A DNA stretch of 64,000 bases from Megachile rotundata (Eukaryota; Arthropoda; Insecta; Hymenoptera; Megachilidae). Shown piece after piece: positions 21,224 through 35,155 of this stretch. The notes below the pieces were generated by a model. It was not told the origin of the DNA and made no database searches. It worked only from the letters and a program-made list of their open reading frames with translations. The DNA lies in NCBI RefSeq assembly GCF_050947335.1, contig NC_134993.1:9920001-9984000 (forward strand). Reading direction: 5' to 3'. How positions within the stretch are numbered: the stretch's first letter is position 1; every line of letters begins with the position of its first letter. Both the position numbers and the translations under genes were made by a program.

Positions 21224-21870
21224 AGCCAATGGGAGATTAGGGAATTGGGAAATTAGGGAAGTGGGAAATTAGGAAGTTGGGAAATTAGAGAGTTGGGAAA
21301 TTAGGGATCGGGGAATTTGGAAATTGAATAATTAGGGTATTGGAAAATTAGGAAATTGGGAAACTAGGAATTTGGATAATTGAGAAACTGGGAAATTAGG
21401 AAAATGGGAAATTAAGGAATTGGGAAGTTTGAAAATTTGGAAATTAGGGAATTGGGAAATTCGAGAGTTGGGAAATTAGGGATCGGGGAATTAGGGAATT
21501 GAAAAATTAGGGTATTAGGAAATTAGGAAATTGGGAAACTAGGAATTTGGATAATTGAGAAACTGGGAAATTAGGGAAATGGAAAATTAAGAAATTGGGA
21601 AGTTTGAAAATTTGGAAATTAGGGAATTGGGAAATTAGAAAGTTGGGAAATTAGGGATCGGGGAATTAGGAAATTGAAAAATTAGGGTATTGGAAAATTA
21701 GGAAATTGGGAAACTAGGAATTTGGATAATTGAGAAACTGGGAAATTAGGAAAATGGGAAATTAAGGAATTGGGAAGTTTGAAAATTTGGAAATTAGGGA
21801 ATTGGGAAATGTGAGAATTGGGAAATTAGAGAATTAGGAAATTAGGGAACTGGGAAATTAAAGATTTGGG
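21224..21870. repeat. minisatellite with 175 bp higher-order repeat
   Basis: Basic GGGAAATTAGGGAATT units. Marker GGGATCGGGGAATT occurs at 21304, 21479 and 21654, so a block of 175 bases is repeated about three times with few differences. Confidence 0.9.
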
Positions 21871-22079
21871 GATTTGTAAATTTGAGAGCTTGAAAATACA
21901 GAAATACAAATTGCAAAGAATGAAAAATTTAGAAGCTTGAAAATGCAAAGATTAAAAAATTTGAAAATATAAAAATTTTTGAAACTTGACACCTCAAAAA
22001 ATTAAAGCTTAAAGGAAAAGAATTGGCTGACCATACGCTGACTAATACTACTGAATTTCATAAAAATTTTTCTTTGCGG

Positions 22080-22800
22080 AAATTAGAGTTGGGAAATTAG
22101 AGAGTTGGGAAATCAGCGAGTCGGGAAATTAGAGAATTAGGAAATTAGCTAGTGAGGAAAGTAGAGAATTGGGAACTTAGAGAGTTGGGAAATTAGTGAA
22201 TTGGGAAATTAGCGAGTGGAAAAATAAGAAGTTGGGAAAGTAGAGAGATAGGAAATTAGCAAATTGGGAAATTATCGAGTTGGAAAATTAGATAGTTGGG
22301 AAATTAGGAACTTGGGAAAGTAGAGAGTTGGGAAATTAGCGAGCTGTGAAATTAGAGAGTTGTGAAATTAGCGAGTGAGGAAACTAGCGAGTTGGGAAAT
22401 TAGCGAGTGGGGAAAGTAGAGAATTGGGAAATTAGAGAGTTGGGAAATCAGTGAGTTGGAAAATTAGGAAGTTGGGAAAGTAGAGAATTCGGAAATTAGA
22501 GAGTTGCGAAATTAGCGAATTGGGAAATTAGCGAGATGGGAAGTTAGAGAGTTAGGAAATCAACGAGTTGGGAAATTGGGAAGTTGGGAAAGTAGAGAGA
22601 TGGGAAATTAGCAAATTGAGAAATTATCGAGTTGGGAAATTCGAGTGTTGGGAAATTAGCGAGTTGCGAAATGGGCGAGTTGGGAAATTAGGAAGTTGAG
22701 AAAGTGGAGAATTGGGAAATTATGGAATTGGGGAATTACGGAATTGGAGAATTACGGAATTGGGAAATCAGGGAATCGTGAAAGTAGAAACTGAGGAAAT
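22080..22800. repeat. 16 bp minisatellite, GGGAAATTAGCGAGTT
   Basis: Tandem 16-base units, distinguished from neighbouring arrays by frequent GCGAGT and GAAAGTAGAGA variants. About 45 copies. Confidence 0.9.
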
Positions 22801-23840
22801 TAGGGAAAATACTAATAATTCTATGAGTAAATATCAATATTAATAACATCACTAATATTGCAATATTAATAATATTAATAATAAAACAGCCTATGAATAA
22901 ATGATTTAACAGCGTCAATTATATACAAATCCTCTACTAATACGTAACATATTTCCGACATTATATAACCCCTTATATTACAAATAATTATATAACAAAC
23001 AACGCATTATATGCATTATCATTTTTATTATCCTACCATTTACATCTGCTACTTCCCCAAAAAATCCGATTTCCCGCACAGGCCCTCCGTCCATAAAAAA
23101 ACACAGCCGATTCGCCTTATTGTTTCGAAAAATTACAGTTTCGACTGAACAATGCGCGCGAGTTACAATCGTTCTCCGGCCGCGAAAATTATTCGTGTTC
23201 TCTTTATTTTTTTTTAAAGGTGTCAAACCATCGCGACGAAAAGTATCGTCAGTAATTTTATATCTATTCGTGTAACGACCATCAAACTGTCGCTTCGTTT
23301 TTCGCGCGAAACAATGGACGGAAAAATCACGGAGATAGAAAACACGGCGGAATCTCGATCATTCGGAGAAAATAGTGGAAAACGTCTTTCGCGTTCGCTA
23401 CGGAATACAAGCGTTGCATTTTATCAGAGAAATTCTTTGCCCGTCGTTAAAAATCATTCGTACAGTTTCGTTCGAAAATTTCCGAGGTTTTTACGGTGGA
23501 AAATTCTTCAGGTTCAATTTTGAGAGAAATATTAGAAATTCGCAGCAGTGAGACTTTTAAAAACGGGTGATATCAAGTATGTGCATAGAGCAATGAAAGA
23601 TGTACTAAGAATTTTGATCATTTTCGGAAATTAAAATATTTTTTGAAATTATTAGAAGATACTTAAATAACTATTGTGTTGATTTTAATGAGGTTAGAAG
23701 CTTAATAAAAAAATCAAATATAGTGGAAGACTTAATACAAGTATCTGTTATTGTATAATAACATTAATCGATGTTATATCCTACTCCTCCCGCCGTTATT
23801 AACGTCATTATAATCATCATTATTATTATTATCATTATTA

Positions 23841-23874
<34 letters not shown>

Positions 23875-24359
23875 CATCATTACTATTATTATTATTATTA
23901 TGCGTATTTACTGTAACCATTTCATTATAAGCAAGTAGCATAAGAATAACTTCATGATAAGAATGTGCAAGAACAGCACAGTCCTATTCCCACAGTCCAA
24001 CTGTCCTTTCCTGCTTACCTACCCGGAATCTCCCTTCCCTTCAAACCAAGACTCCTAACCCTGATCCAGACCGAACGAAGAGGCGACACTCTCGTAAAGT
24101 ACTCCTTTCCAAACAGTTCGTAAAATATACGTTTTTATACTCAGCATTTTATAATCATTAAGTTAATTTCCCTTGCACCTCTTGAAATCGGGACTAGGAC
24201 CCAACGTTATTCCCTCGCGGTTGTATTCCACCCACTATTTCGGCGGGGATATAACATCGATGTTTATTATTGTATAATAATAATAATATTACGATAGTGT
24301 TATTACAAAATAATATTAACAAAAAATACCTGTTACTATATGATAAGAATAATGAATTT
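22801..24359. other. unique spacer with CpG-rich part
   Basis: About 23040-23520 is CpG-rich unique sequence with short open frames on both strands (82 codons minus, 69 plus) that show no domain. The rest is AT-rich. It contains the microsatellite annotated separately. Confidence 0.45.
23810..23900. repeat. (ATT)n microsatellite with ATC interruptions
   Basis: Trinucleotide ATT repeat, interrupted by ATC units, about 30 copies. Confidence 0.9.
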
Positions 24360-25180
24360 GGAAATTTGGGATAGTGGAAAGTTGGAAGACTTGAAAAATT
24401 GAAAATTGAAGAACTGAATAATTGAATAATTGAATAATTGAATAATTGAATAATTGAAGAATCGAAGAATTGAAGAATTGAAGAATTGAAGAATTGAAGA
24501 ATTGAAGAATTGAAGAATTGAAGAATTGAAGAATTGAAAAATTGAAAAATTGAAGAATTGAGGAACTGAAGAATTGTAGTATTGGAGAATTAGAGAATTG
24601 GAGAATTAGAGAATTAGAGAATTAGAGAATAAGAGAATTTGAGAATTTGAGAATTAGAGAATTAGAGAATTAAAGAATTGAAGAACTGAAGAATTGAGGA
24701 ATAGAAAAATTGAAGAATTGAAGAATTGAAGAATTGAAGAATTGAAGAATTGAAGAATCGAAGAATTGAAGAATTGAAAAATTGAAGAATTGAAGAATTG
24801 AAGAATTGAGGAACTGAAGAATTGTAGTATTGGAGAATTAGAGAATTGGAGAATTAGAGAATTAGAGAATTAGAGAATAAGAGAATTTGAGAATTTGAGA
24901 ATTAGAGAATTAGAGAATTAGAGAATTAAAGAATTGAAGAACTGAAGAATTGAGGAATAGAAAAATTGAAAAATTGAAAAATTGAAGAATTGAAGAATTG
25001 AAGAATTGAAGAATTGAAGAATTGAAGAATTGAAGAATTGAAGAATTGAAGAATTGAAGAATTGAAGAATTGAAGAATTGAAGAATTGAAAAATTGAAGA
25101 ATTGAAGAATTGAAGACCTGAAGAACTGGCGAATTGAAGAATTGAAGAATTGAAGGATTGATTTATGGGAAAATCGCAGA
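24360..25180. repeat. 9 bp minisatellite, GAAGAATTG, with duplicated blocks
   Basis: Tandem GAAGAATTG and GAGAATTA units. A distinctive block (GGAACTGAAGAATTGTAG then TATTGGAGAATTAG) appears near 24560 and again near 24809, about 250 bases apart, which shows segmental duplication inside the array. Confidence 0.92.
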
Positions 25181-26214
25181 TTCCTAGGTACCTGAAAAAT
25201 CGAAAAACTGGAGAACTGAAAAATTAGGAAACGAAAAATCTGAATACTGAAAAGTTGAAAAGTAGGAAAATTGGAAAAATTGGAGAACTTAACATTAAAA
25301 AATACAGAAACCTAGAAATCCGGGAAACAAACTTGAAAGCTTGAAACCCTATTTTGCTATTTGAAAATTCCAAAATTCCTGTACCAATTAATTCAAATAT
25401 CCATTTCCTAACTCCAAAAAGACTCTACCCCGCCGAAACTGTAAATCTAAAAATTCCTCCAAACAAAACTTCTCCATCCAATATCCAAGAACTATTTACC
25501 GACGAATATAATTACCGTATAAAATGCATCGAGCAAACCGGCATCGCAATTACTTAAAAATCCGCAATTAACCGATTACATAAAAAGCGGAAAATATTTT
25601 TGAAAAGCCAGAAGGAGATTTATCTTTGTTCCAGCGGTAAAGGATTAACGCTAATTAAGGCTGGCTAAACGAACCACCACAAAAGGATGTTTAAAAATAA
25701 GAGAGCTCCTTAAAGCACCGTCGAGCTCGGCAATTTCAATGCTTTGTGCATAAGTTGAACACAGAGAACAATGGCGTTCTCGGTGCATTATTAAGAACAC
25801 TTGAACGAATCTAACCGGAATAGTTGGCGCGAACTTTGAAAGTTCGATACAATCGAGTGCGGGACTGCGGGCGTCGATGCGGTCAACTTCCCGCGTTAAC
25901 AAAGACATTCCCCTCGAACTTATCCGGAAGTCGTTGGCAAAGGTGGTAAACCGTGATTAGCGGTGACCTGGCGTAAATCTTCCGGAGTAACTAGTTCACG
26001 AGTTTAGAAAATGTCTTCCTCCGTGTATACCGTGTCATGAACATCGACGTTCAAAATTTTCTTTGGAGTTACAAAGACAATACACTTTTATAATAATCTC
26101 GTTAGTATCGATATAAGTGAATATTTTGTTCATGGTAATGTCAACGAGAAATGGTACGAAAATTTAGAAACGGAAAGCTGGAAGAAGTTTAGAGGTTCAG
26201 TGATTTATAAAGAT
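25181..26214. other. spacer with moderately GC-rich unique part
   Basis: No gene recognised. About 25620-26040 is unique and more GC-balanced. An 85-codon minus-strand frame at 25651-25908 has no recognisable motif. Confidence 0.4.
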
Positions 26215-27530
26215 AAGAATTTAGGAAATTAGGAAATTAAGAATTGGTAAATTGGGAAGTTGGGGAATTAGAAAGTTGAGATATTAGAAGATTGGGAAAT
26301 TAGGGAGTTGGAAAATTAGAGAATTGAGATATTAAGAAAATGGGAAATTAAGGAATTAGGAAATCAGGGAATTGGAACATTAGGGAATGGGGAAATTTGG
26401 GAGTAGAGAAGTTAAGGAATTGGGAAATTATGGAATTGGGGAATTTGGGAATGGAGAAATTATGGAATTGATGAATTATAGAATTGGGAAATTAGGGAAT
26501 TGGGAAAATATGGGATTGGGGAATTATGGAATTGGTAAATTATGGAATTGGTGAATCATGGAATTGGGAAATTACGGAACTGGGGAATTATGGAATTGGG
26601 GAATTATGGAATTGAGAAATTAGTGAATTGATAAATTACGGAATTGGTGATATATGGAATTGGGGAATTATGGAATTGAGAAATTATGGAATTGGTGAAT
26701 TATAGAATTGGGAAATTAGGGAATTGGGAAAATATGGAATTGGGGAATTATGGAATTGGTAAATTATGGAATTGGTGAATTATGGAATTGGGAAATTACG
26801 GAACTGGGGAATTATGGAATTGGGGAATTATGGAATTGAGAAATTAGTGAATTGGTAAATTACGGAATTGGTGATATATGGAATTGGGGAATTATGGAAT
26901 TGAGAAATTATGGAATTGGTGAATTATGAAATTGGTGAATTATGGAATTGGGGAATTAGGGAATGGAGAAATTATAGAATTGGGGAATTATGGAATTGGG
27001 AAATTAGGGAATTGGGAAATTATGGAATTGGGAAAATATGGAATTGGGGAATTATGGAGTTGGGGAATTATGGAGTTGGTAAATTATGGAATTAGTGAAT
27101 TATGGAATTGGGAAATAACGGAACTGGAGAATTATGGAATTGGGAAATTAGTGAATTGGTAAATTACGGAATTGGTGATATATGGAATTGGGGAATTATG
27201 GAATTGAGAAATTATGGAATTGGTGAATTATGGAATTGGGAAATTATGGAATTGGAAATTTATGGAATTGAAGAAATTATAGAATTGGGAAATTATGAGA
27301 TTGTTGAATTATGGAACTGGGGAATGATGGAACTGGGAAATTATGGAATTGGGAAATTACGGAATTGGGGAATCAAAGAATTGGGAAATTAGGGAATTGG
27401 GAATTCATGGAACTGGTGAATTATGGAATTACTGCATTATGGAATTGGATGATTAAGGAATTGAGAAATTAAGAAATCGGGAAATTAGAAAATCAGGAAA
27501 TTAGAGAATCGGGAAATTATAGAAAACTAC
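26215..27530. repeat. 16 bp minisatellite, GGAATTGGGGAATTAT
   Basis: Tandem 16-base units, about 80 copies. TTGGTGATATATGG markers at 26644, 26868 and 27172 reveal repeated blocks with spacings of 224 and 304. Open plus-strand frames of the Gly-Asn-Tyr-Gly-Ile-Gly-Glu-Leu-Trp type are artefacts. Confidence 0.92.
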
Positions 27531-29009
27531 TGTCCCTACATGCTCACACGCATGTACACCTTAGTTCATATTTAACCACCCGTTAATAATTACTCCGTGT
27601 CATACAATTTTACAAAACCTCTAACTGAAAACAGCCTATTGATCGAAATATATTTGGGTGGTGTGTGCGCCAGAAAGTCATTAATTCGCGATTTATCCAC
27701 AATAAATGACGCAGTAAATTCGAACAGTGTCGAAGCATATGCGTCACGAATAAATGATGCAGATCGAGGTGTAAATATAATTAGTAAGTTAATATAAACC
27801 GTTCTATAGACTCCGAAAATTATTTCATTCGCTGACCAGGTAATTTGTTGCGTCGGCGGAATACCATTTTATTTAATCTGCTTCTTTAATTTTTGTCTTT
27901 GCAGGACCTTGAAGGTCATACAAATTATTGTCACGTGACGTTAAAAATATATATGAAATAACCTTGTTCAAGACTTCTATTAATAAAATATAAAAATTTA
28001 TGGAAAACTGCGAATTTATTTAAAAAATGTTGTTGTTTACTTGTTCCTAGTAAAATATACTATAACTTCTTTCTCTTACATTTTTTAAAATTCCTATTAA
28101 ATTCGGGGAAAGCTTGCAACCTAACCTAACCTCACTTTGTTATACAAATTTATAGTTCTACGTTATAGCTGTTTTATTTTGTTGGTTTACGTTGTTAGTC
28201 CACAATTATTATTATCTTCTTACGGTATACATATTATAAATAAATGAAAAGTCTCCCTAACCTAACCTAACCTCCATTTTGTCAGCTTACATTAAAGTCC
28301 CACAACTACTATTCTCTTTTCAGTGTACACACATAATAAATAAATAAAAAAAAACTTCTCCAAACTTCTCCTAACATAACCTAACCTCGCTTTGTCACAT
28401 ATTTCAGTGTCACATGTATTTCATTTTGTCAGCTTACATTAAAGTCCCACAACTACTTCTCTCTTTTCAATGTACACATAATAAATAAATAAAAACTTCC
28501 CCGATTATACAAAATGACTGAAAGAAACAGCCCCTCAAATTAAATAAATAATATCGCAACGCAAAAATTGCACTAAATTTAGTGTACGATCACGCGTTTG
28601 AGCACTCGCTCCGCAATATTCGAAACGGCTGAGAGAAAAAAAAAGGAGAGAAGAGAAATAAGGAATATCCTAAGGCGACGACGAGAACGGTTTCTCGCGA
28701 GCTTGAATCTCTTTCGAGACGTTCCTCGTCTATTTTCACCCTCTTCTTTTTTCCCGCAACGCCTACGGCCACGTGTACCCAGCACAAACAACGACAACGA
28801 TGCTCGGTGGTCAACTGGTTTCCACGCTTTACGGAAACGACGACAGGGTTCACCGGAAGGTGAGTGACGCCCTGGCTAGTACAGTCGAGAGCAAATTTTC
28901 CCTAGGGAAAATGTAACGTTGTTCGTTATACATGGTGGATGGAAGGGAAATTGTCTCTTGTTGATTTTGGGGATGAGGATTGCACTTTTGAGGATGTAGC
29001 TTTTTGGAA
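27531..29009. other. spacer with AACCTAACCT strings and a CpG-rich island
   Basis: Between 28060 and 28510, similar segments (CTAACCTAACCT, TTGTCAGCTTACATTAAAGT, ATAATAAATAAATAAAAA) recur two or three times as a diverged direct repeat. The island at about 28570-28920 is GC-richer. It contains a consensus-quality splice donor GGAAG|GTGAGT at 28859/28860 preceded by an 89-codon plus-strand frame of low complexity rich in Arg and Ser, with no recognisable domain. Confidence 0.45.
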
Positions 29010-30120
29010 AGGGTTGAGAATTGGGACGCTTGGGAATTTGGGGAATTTTAAATATGGGGATTTTGGGAGTTTGAGGGGTTAGAGTGTGGATCTAGGGATA
29101 TAGGGATTTGGGAGTGTAGAAAGTTAGAGATGTAAAAATTTGTGGATGTTGGGATTTGAAGATTTAGAGATTTAGGGATTTTGGAATTTGGGTATTTAGG
29201 GATTTTGGAATTTGGGTATTTAGGGATTTTGGGATTTGGGAATTTTGGGATTTTGGGATTTGAGAATTTTTGGAGTTTGGGTATTTAGGAATTTTAAAAC
29301 TTAAGTATTTAGGGATTTTTTGGTTTGAGAATTTAGGGAGTTTGGGGTTTGGGTATTTAAGAATTTTGGGATTTGGAAACTTAGGGATTTTAGGATTTGG
29401 GTATTTAGGGATTTTGTGACTTGAGTATTTAGGGTTTCTTGAGTTTGAGAATTTAGGAATTTCGGGGTTTGGGTATTTAGGGATTTTGTGACTTGAGTAT
29501 TTAGGGTTTCTTGAGTTTGAGAATTTAGGAATTTCGGGGTTTGGGTATTTAAGGATTTAGGGATTTAGGGATTTCATGATGTATGGATTTTGGGATTTAG
29601 GAATTTAGGGATTTTGGGTTATAGGGATTTGGAAATTTAGGGAGTTTGGAATTTGGGGATTTTGGTGTTTGGGACTTTAAGGATTCTGAAATTTAGGGAG
29701 TTCGGAATTCAGGGATCTTGGGACCTGAAGATTTTGAGGTTTGGTGATTTGGGGATCTGAGTATTTGTGAATTTAGGAATTTGGTGATTTGCTGATTTGG
29801 GTATTTAAGGATTTAGGTATTTAGGGATTTCATGATGTATGGATTTTGGGATTTAGGAATTTAGGGATTTTGGGTTATAGGGATTTGGAAATTTAGGGAG
29901 TTTGGAATTTGGGGATTTTGGTGTTTGGGACTTTAAGGATTCTGAAATTTAGGGAGTTCGGAATTCAGGGATCTTGGGACCTGAAGATTTTGAGGTTTGG
30001 TGATTTGGGGATCTGAGTATTTGTGAATTTAGGAATTTGGTGATTTGCTGATTTGGGAATTTGAGGATTTAGGAATTTGGGAATTAAACAATTTGGGGAT
30101 TTTGGAATTCAAAAATTAGG
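29010..30120. repeat. minisatellite, TTTAGGGATTTTGGGA-type, with a 227 bp recent duplication
   Basis: Diverged 8-10 base units. 29575-29801 and 29831-30057 are near-identical 227-base copies with a 256-base period. A second repeat (GTGACTTGAGTATTTAGGG) near 29406 and 29479 shows another, 73-base, duplication. Confidence 0.9.
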
Positions 30121-31799
30121 GACTTTCTTATAAATTTATAAATTTATAAGAAATTTAAAAATATATTATTATATTTATACATTTATAAATTTATAAATAA
30201 TAATAATAATAGAATATTATAAATTTATAGATTTGGAAACGTAGAGGTTTAAACATTCGATGCTTGGAAATTTAGGAACTTAGAAATTTGGTAATTAAAA
30301 AATTGTCAAGTATAAATATATATGTCCCTATCGAAAGCATAAGCCACGTTGCACTCGAGTGTACTTTCACGAGACACTCTCGTTTCGCGTGAAATATTAA
30401 AGGCTTGTCTGCGAATAACCGCCTCCAGACGACGCTCGCGATATCCAGAGGGCGCCCGTTTCAATCGAGGATAGGGAAACGCCTCCTCGCTTCCGGTATA
30501 ACCGATATCCCGTCTTTTGCGACACCGGACGAAGGAAGACTGGCGTGTAATCGTGGCGTCCTTTGATGCCGAGAACCGACGTGACGAGAAGGCAATCCTC
30601 TCCAGCTGATTCTCATGATTTGTATACTTGGAAATTTCGTGTTCTAGGAATTTTCTAGTTTCAAGTTTTGGATATTTGAAAAATTTCAACTTTGAGAGCT
30701 TTCAGGTTTTAAATTTTTTTATTTCAGTATTTTACAATCTTACAATTTTTTAATTTATTAATTTTTGAACTTATGTATTTTTACATTCCCGAATTTTCAA
30801 TACCAATTTTTTAAATCTCTAAATTTTTTAGAGAATAAAAATTGTAGCCAACGTTCTCAATAACGCATAAAAAGAATTTGATCACAATCACCGATCAGTG
30901 TTATCTAATTTCGTCTTCGTCCTACAATCGACTGAATTTATTCCACGTCCCTGAACGGCGGAAGAAAATTCTCGGTAGAAAACTTTCGTGCTCTCCATAG
31001 AGTCCGTCCGGGTCCCTCCATGTGTTCTGACGTGGGCTACGTGCACCATAAACTTTGATGTTGCACCCATCATAAATGCATGTGTACGCGACGTATTACT
31101 ACGTAGACGTACACGAACGTAATACTACGTGAACGTAGTAACGCGACACGAGGGTAGTCCGTACGTGAGCATTCGAAATCACGTGCACGGAACACGTGGC
31201 GACCCCGTAGCGTCTCCGTAAAACGGCACGGGGTCCACGTAGCCAACCCCGCGGAGCGTACGTGTTCGGAAAAAAGAATGGGGCGAAGTGAAGATCGCGG
31301 AAACAAGGGGAACGGAATAAGGATACGGGAAACTGATACGGGAGTGCGATCGACAGAAAGTCGGCCAGGAAACTACATCACCTTTCTACGGATAAATATT
31401 TTATGAGATTCAATCCGGTTGCCTTCTTTGTCCCCGGTGTGCTGTGTTCCTCCTTGTTCTCCTTTTGTCCCGCAGTGTGCGAGACAAGAGGTCCGGAAGT
31501 TTGAAACGCGTTGGAGGAAATAAACGAGGGGAAATCGAAAATGTTTTTCAACGATGTAACGGAGAACGATCAGATCTGCCCATTTAAATGGGGAATTTAT
31601 GGGACTTTTGAAGTGACGGTAATGGCTTCGTGTTTAGGAGCCGTCTGACGGGCACCCTCGAGATCGGAAGTTGAATACCTTCGATCGATACAGGGTCCTC
31701 ACAGTTTTGGTGTAATCGAAATGCGAATTTATAGGGAAAAAGAAATGGAAAATGTATGGTACAAGTTTTTATCATGAACATTTATTTATGAGTAAATAC
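30121..31799. other. spacer with two GC-rich unique parts
   Basis: About 30310-30610 and 30900-31700 are CpG-rich unique DNA. A 127-codon minus-strand frame at 30306-30689 is the longest non-repeat frame here. It is rich in Arg, Ser and Glu, lacks a recognisable domain and is open by composition as easily as by selection. Other frames on both strands overlap. Not called as genes. Confidence 0.4.
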
Positions 31800-32260
31800 A
31801 TGTATACTGTATTTTTGTACTCCTATAATACTATATTCTTATATTCTTGTATCCCTATATTACTATGTTACTATACTGTTATATTCCTATACCACTACAT
31901 CACATTATCATCATATTACAGTACCATCACATTACTATATATTCTTATATTCACTTATATATCACTTTATATATCACTTATATTCTTGTATCGCTATAAT
32001 TCTATATTCTTACATTCTTACATTTCTATATCCCTATATCACTGTATCACTATGTGACTACATTGCTGTATCACTATGTCACTGTATCACTACATTACTG
32101 TATCACTACATTACTGTATCACTACATTACTGTATCACTACGTCACTGTATCACTACGTCACTGTACCACTGCATTAGTGTATCACTACATTACTGTATC
32201 GCTATGTCACTGTATCACTACAGCACTGCATTATTGTATAACTATATCACTAGATGCTTA
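31800..32260. repeat. diverged minisatellite, CACTGTATCACTACATTA-type
   Basis: Units of 16-18 bases built from TATCACTACATTACTG in the right half, more diverged TATATTCTTATATC-type in the left half. Confidence 0.85.
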
Positions 32261-34914
32261 GTGATATAGTATCTCTAGTATAGCACCCAGAGTACAGTAT
32301 ACATATACTATCTCTTGTGTTATATGTATAAGTACTTATAATACTGATTTGATTCCAACGTTACCAAATACCTTGTTCACTATTTAATTACAAGTATGAT
32401 AGAGTGATTATAAATTTCTACATTTGAAAAACTATATGGGTTTAAATACAGTAAGGCAATCCTAACAAATTTTTAATAATCCAATATCAATAATATTCTT
32501 CCATTTGATGAACCCTTTACATTCAAAAGGTGCCTCGCACTCATCATTTTTAATATAACAATTTACAATAGCTGTTTTTACTTAAACCTGTAGCATTATG
32601 CCAATGTATAAATATAATGAAACAGACAAGAGTGAGAATTAATAATAGAAAAATAATATGTAGTCATTTATTGGTTCTGTGTTATAGTGACCCGTTAATG
32701 GTTATAATTATTTCTTGAAGTGTGAACAGAATGAATGGAGGTTGCAAGTGGTGTCATGTGTTTTATAACACTAAAAGAATTTATCAAACTTCAATTAAAT
32801 GTTTAAAGTTGCCAACAAAGCCTCTGGTAAGAGGTATTCTAAACACATTTTCATTAAACACGTAGCTACTTCTGCTGTAAACATAATTATCCTTGGCGAA
32901 ATCGCCCGTAACTCAATATAATTGCACAGACACGGCGTTAATAACATTCTTAAACTTTATGTGGCCCGAAACGATATCGTAAGGCTATTAAAACACTCGT
33001 GCGACATCCGATCTTAATTAAAAAGCGTAGCACCGCCGGAAACCGAACTTAAACGATCTCATCCGAACCCCGCCGATCAAATCATCCGTAAGTTATTAAC
33101 CGTTTGTAACCGCGGTTGAAAAGCGACGCCAGTCGATTCTTTTTCGTTTCGTTTGTCCATTATCGTCCCCGTGGGATACTGGAAAAGAGAGCGGAAAAAA
33201 AGGAACGAGAGAAAACGCGAGACGTGTAACGGTAAATCTTTCTTCCAGCTAGAAAAGTATCCCGAAAAGAGTAATAAATGCCGGCCGTGCAGCCAGTCGC
33301 TGTTCCTTTACTGCCAGAAAATTGGACCTGAAAGAACATTGGCTACGTAATTACATGTTTCTGAAGGGAAAGAATGAGAACTGGAAAACAACCGGCCATC
33401 AACCACACCTTTACCCATAGAAAATAAAGTTTCACGGGGTTGATGTAATTTTCTATTCCTGATCGATTTTACGGTACGCACTGTTGACACTATTCGATAA
33501 AAACCCTTATCGAAAATTTTCTTTAAAACTTCCAGAATTGAATTTTGAACATTTTTCATGGACGAATTATTGTTAGTCACCTGTTATGGGCTGTTACTGA
33601 ATTTTCAACATGCTGCAGGATTTCTGGCGTCTTTCGGCTGACAGTGATGTCACGTGACATAACCTCTTCACTAGAATTCTTTTCTCTTACCCTAAGAACA
33701 TAATCTGTTAATGGGGTGAGGAAATAATATTATAAATATTTTCTTTCTTTACATATGCTTCTACCCACTAATTTATTCGGTGTATTTTATTTCAGTAAAA
33801 ATATGTGACGCATATTTTAAAATGGTGGAATAGAAACAAGACACTCGATATTGACATGCAACAAACTTCACGTATCTCACATACTGTGACAAGTCCCAAC
33901 GGTCATTTTAAGATGAATGTGAATTTTGAAGGTGAAAATTTTCTTTGAAGCTTTGAAAATTGATGTTATATATTTTTAAAGTTTGACTTGTGAATGTTAC
34001 TGTTACCTTTTCACTGTCAACCAAATTATCAAGTATTTGAATACTTAAATTTTTAAATATTCAAATTTTTGAACTGTCACCTTCAAACAAAATTTTCACG
34101 TTATCGAATTTCTGAAGAAAAAATTCCTAGCAGCAAATATTCGTTTTATGCAATCTAGCAAGTTTGCGGCAGCAAGCAACCGCTCTTGACGGTTTCACGA
34201 ATTGTTGGCAGACCACAAAAGCTGGCTTTTAGCGAGTCGCGTTGTTTTTGTGATTATCACAACTCCCATGCGATTTTAAGAGCATTACGTGTAATCTTCG
34301 TGCTCCGTGCAGTTCTTCCTTGAACTGCGGTTCCGTAGCGATGATCACTATTACTATGTTCAAACTACGTTCTTATGCTTAAATGCAAATTAATTTTCTT
34401 GACACTTATGTAACTCCTATCTGCGGTACTAATTTTAGTACCTGGTGATTACAGAATCCTTCTTTAAACAGTGAAGTAAAGTTTCATTATACATTGTTTA
34501 TAAAATTTTATATACATTTATAAATTGTTTTTTAACAAATTTTTCATCTTTCAAGATGGATCGATGAGATCGAAATACTGATAAGTGCTTTGACAACGTA
34601 TCAACCACTTCGAAGAGGGATGCTTTGCTCTTTTCGGCGTGCGTTTGACAACTTCTAGCAAGAATGCCATCTTCTGGAGAAGAAATTTCGAAATACGATA
34701 CGCTCTCGAGCACACAGCGTCTTGATCGTCGTTTTATCAGCCGAGTTACACAGCTCGCTGCACACAAAGACATCGAGTGTCGCGTTCATTTAAATCTTGA
34801 AAATGGTAACCGCAAATATTGACCCAGCTGAGTCATGCCGTGTGTATTCAGAAAATAACTGTTTATTGAAATTTTTGTGGGAAAGTTTGTAATACGTTGT
34901 CAGTCAGAGGGACT
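32261..34914. other. long unique spacer
   Basis: AT-rich unique sequence with a GC-richer portion around 32880-33330 and another at about 34130-34350. No exon with matching splice sites, no RNA gene and no element recognised. Short frames at 33153-33350 (+), 33308-33580 (-) and 34498-34773 (-) lack motifs. Confidence 0.45.
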
Positions 34915-35155
34915 GGTATAGGTTAGGTATATGCTAGGCGTAGGTTATGTTAAGTATATGGTAGGTATATGTTAGGTATAGGTTATGTTAAGTATATGTT
35001 GGGTACAGGTTATGTTAAGTATATGTTAGGTACAGGTTATGTTAAGTATATGTTAGGTACAGGTTATGTTAAGTATATGTTAGGTACAGGTTATGTTAAG
35101 TATATGTTAGGTACAGCTTATGTTAAGTACATGTGAGGAACAGGTTATGTTAAGA
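34915..35155. repeat. 27 bp tandem repeat, GTTATGTTAAGTATATGTTAGG-type
   Basis: GTTATGTTAAG boxes at 34982, 35009, 35036, 35063 and 35090 are spaced exactly 27 bases apart. Copies are highly similar in the centre and degrade at both edges. Confidence 0.92.

Noticed and set aside
30306..30689. 127-codon minus-strand frame as a gene
   Set aside because: No recognisable domain, low-complexity Arg/Ser/Glu composition, AT-rich ends and no transcript evidence. Recorded only in the spacer entry.
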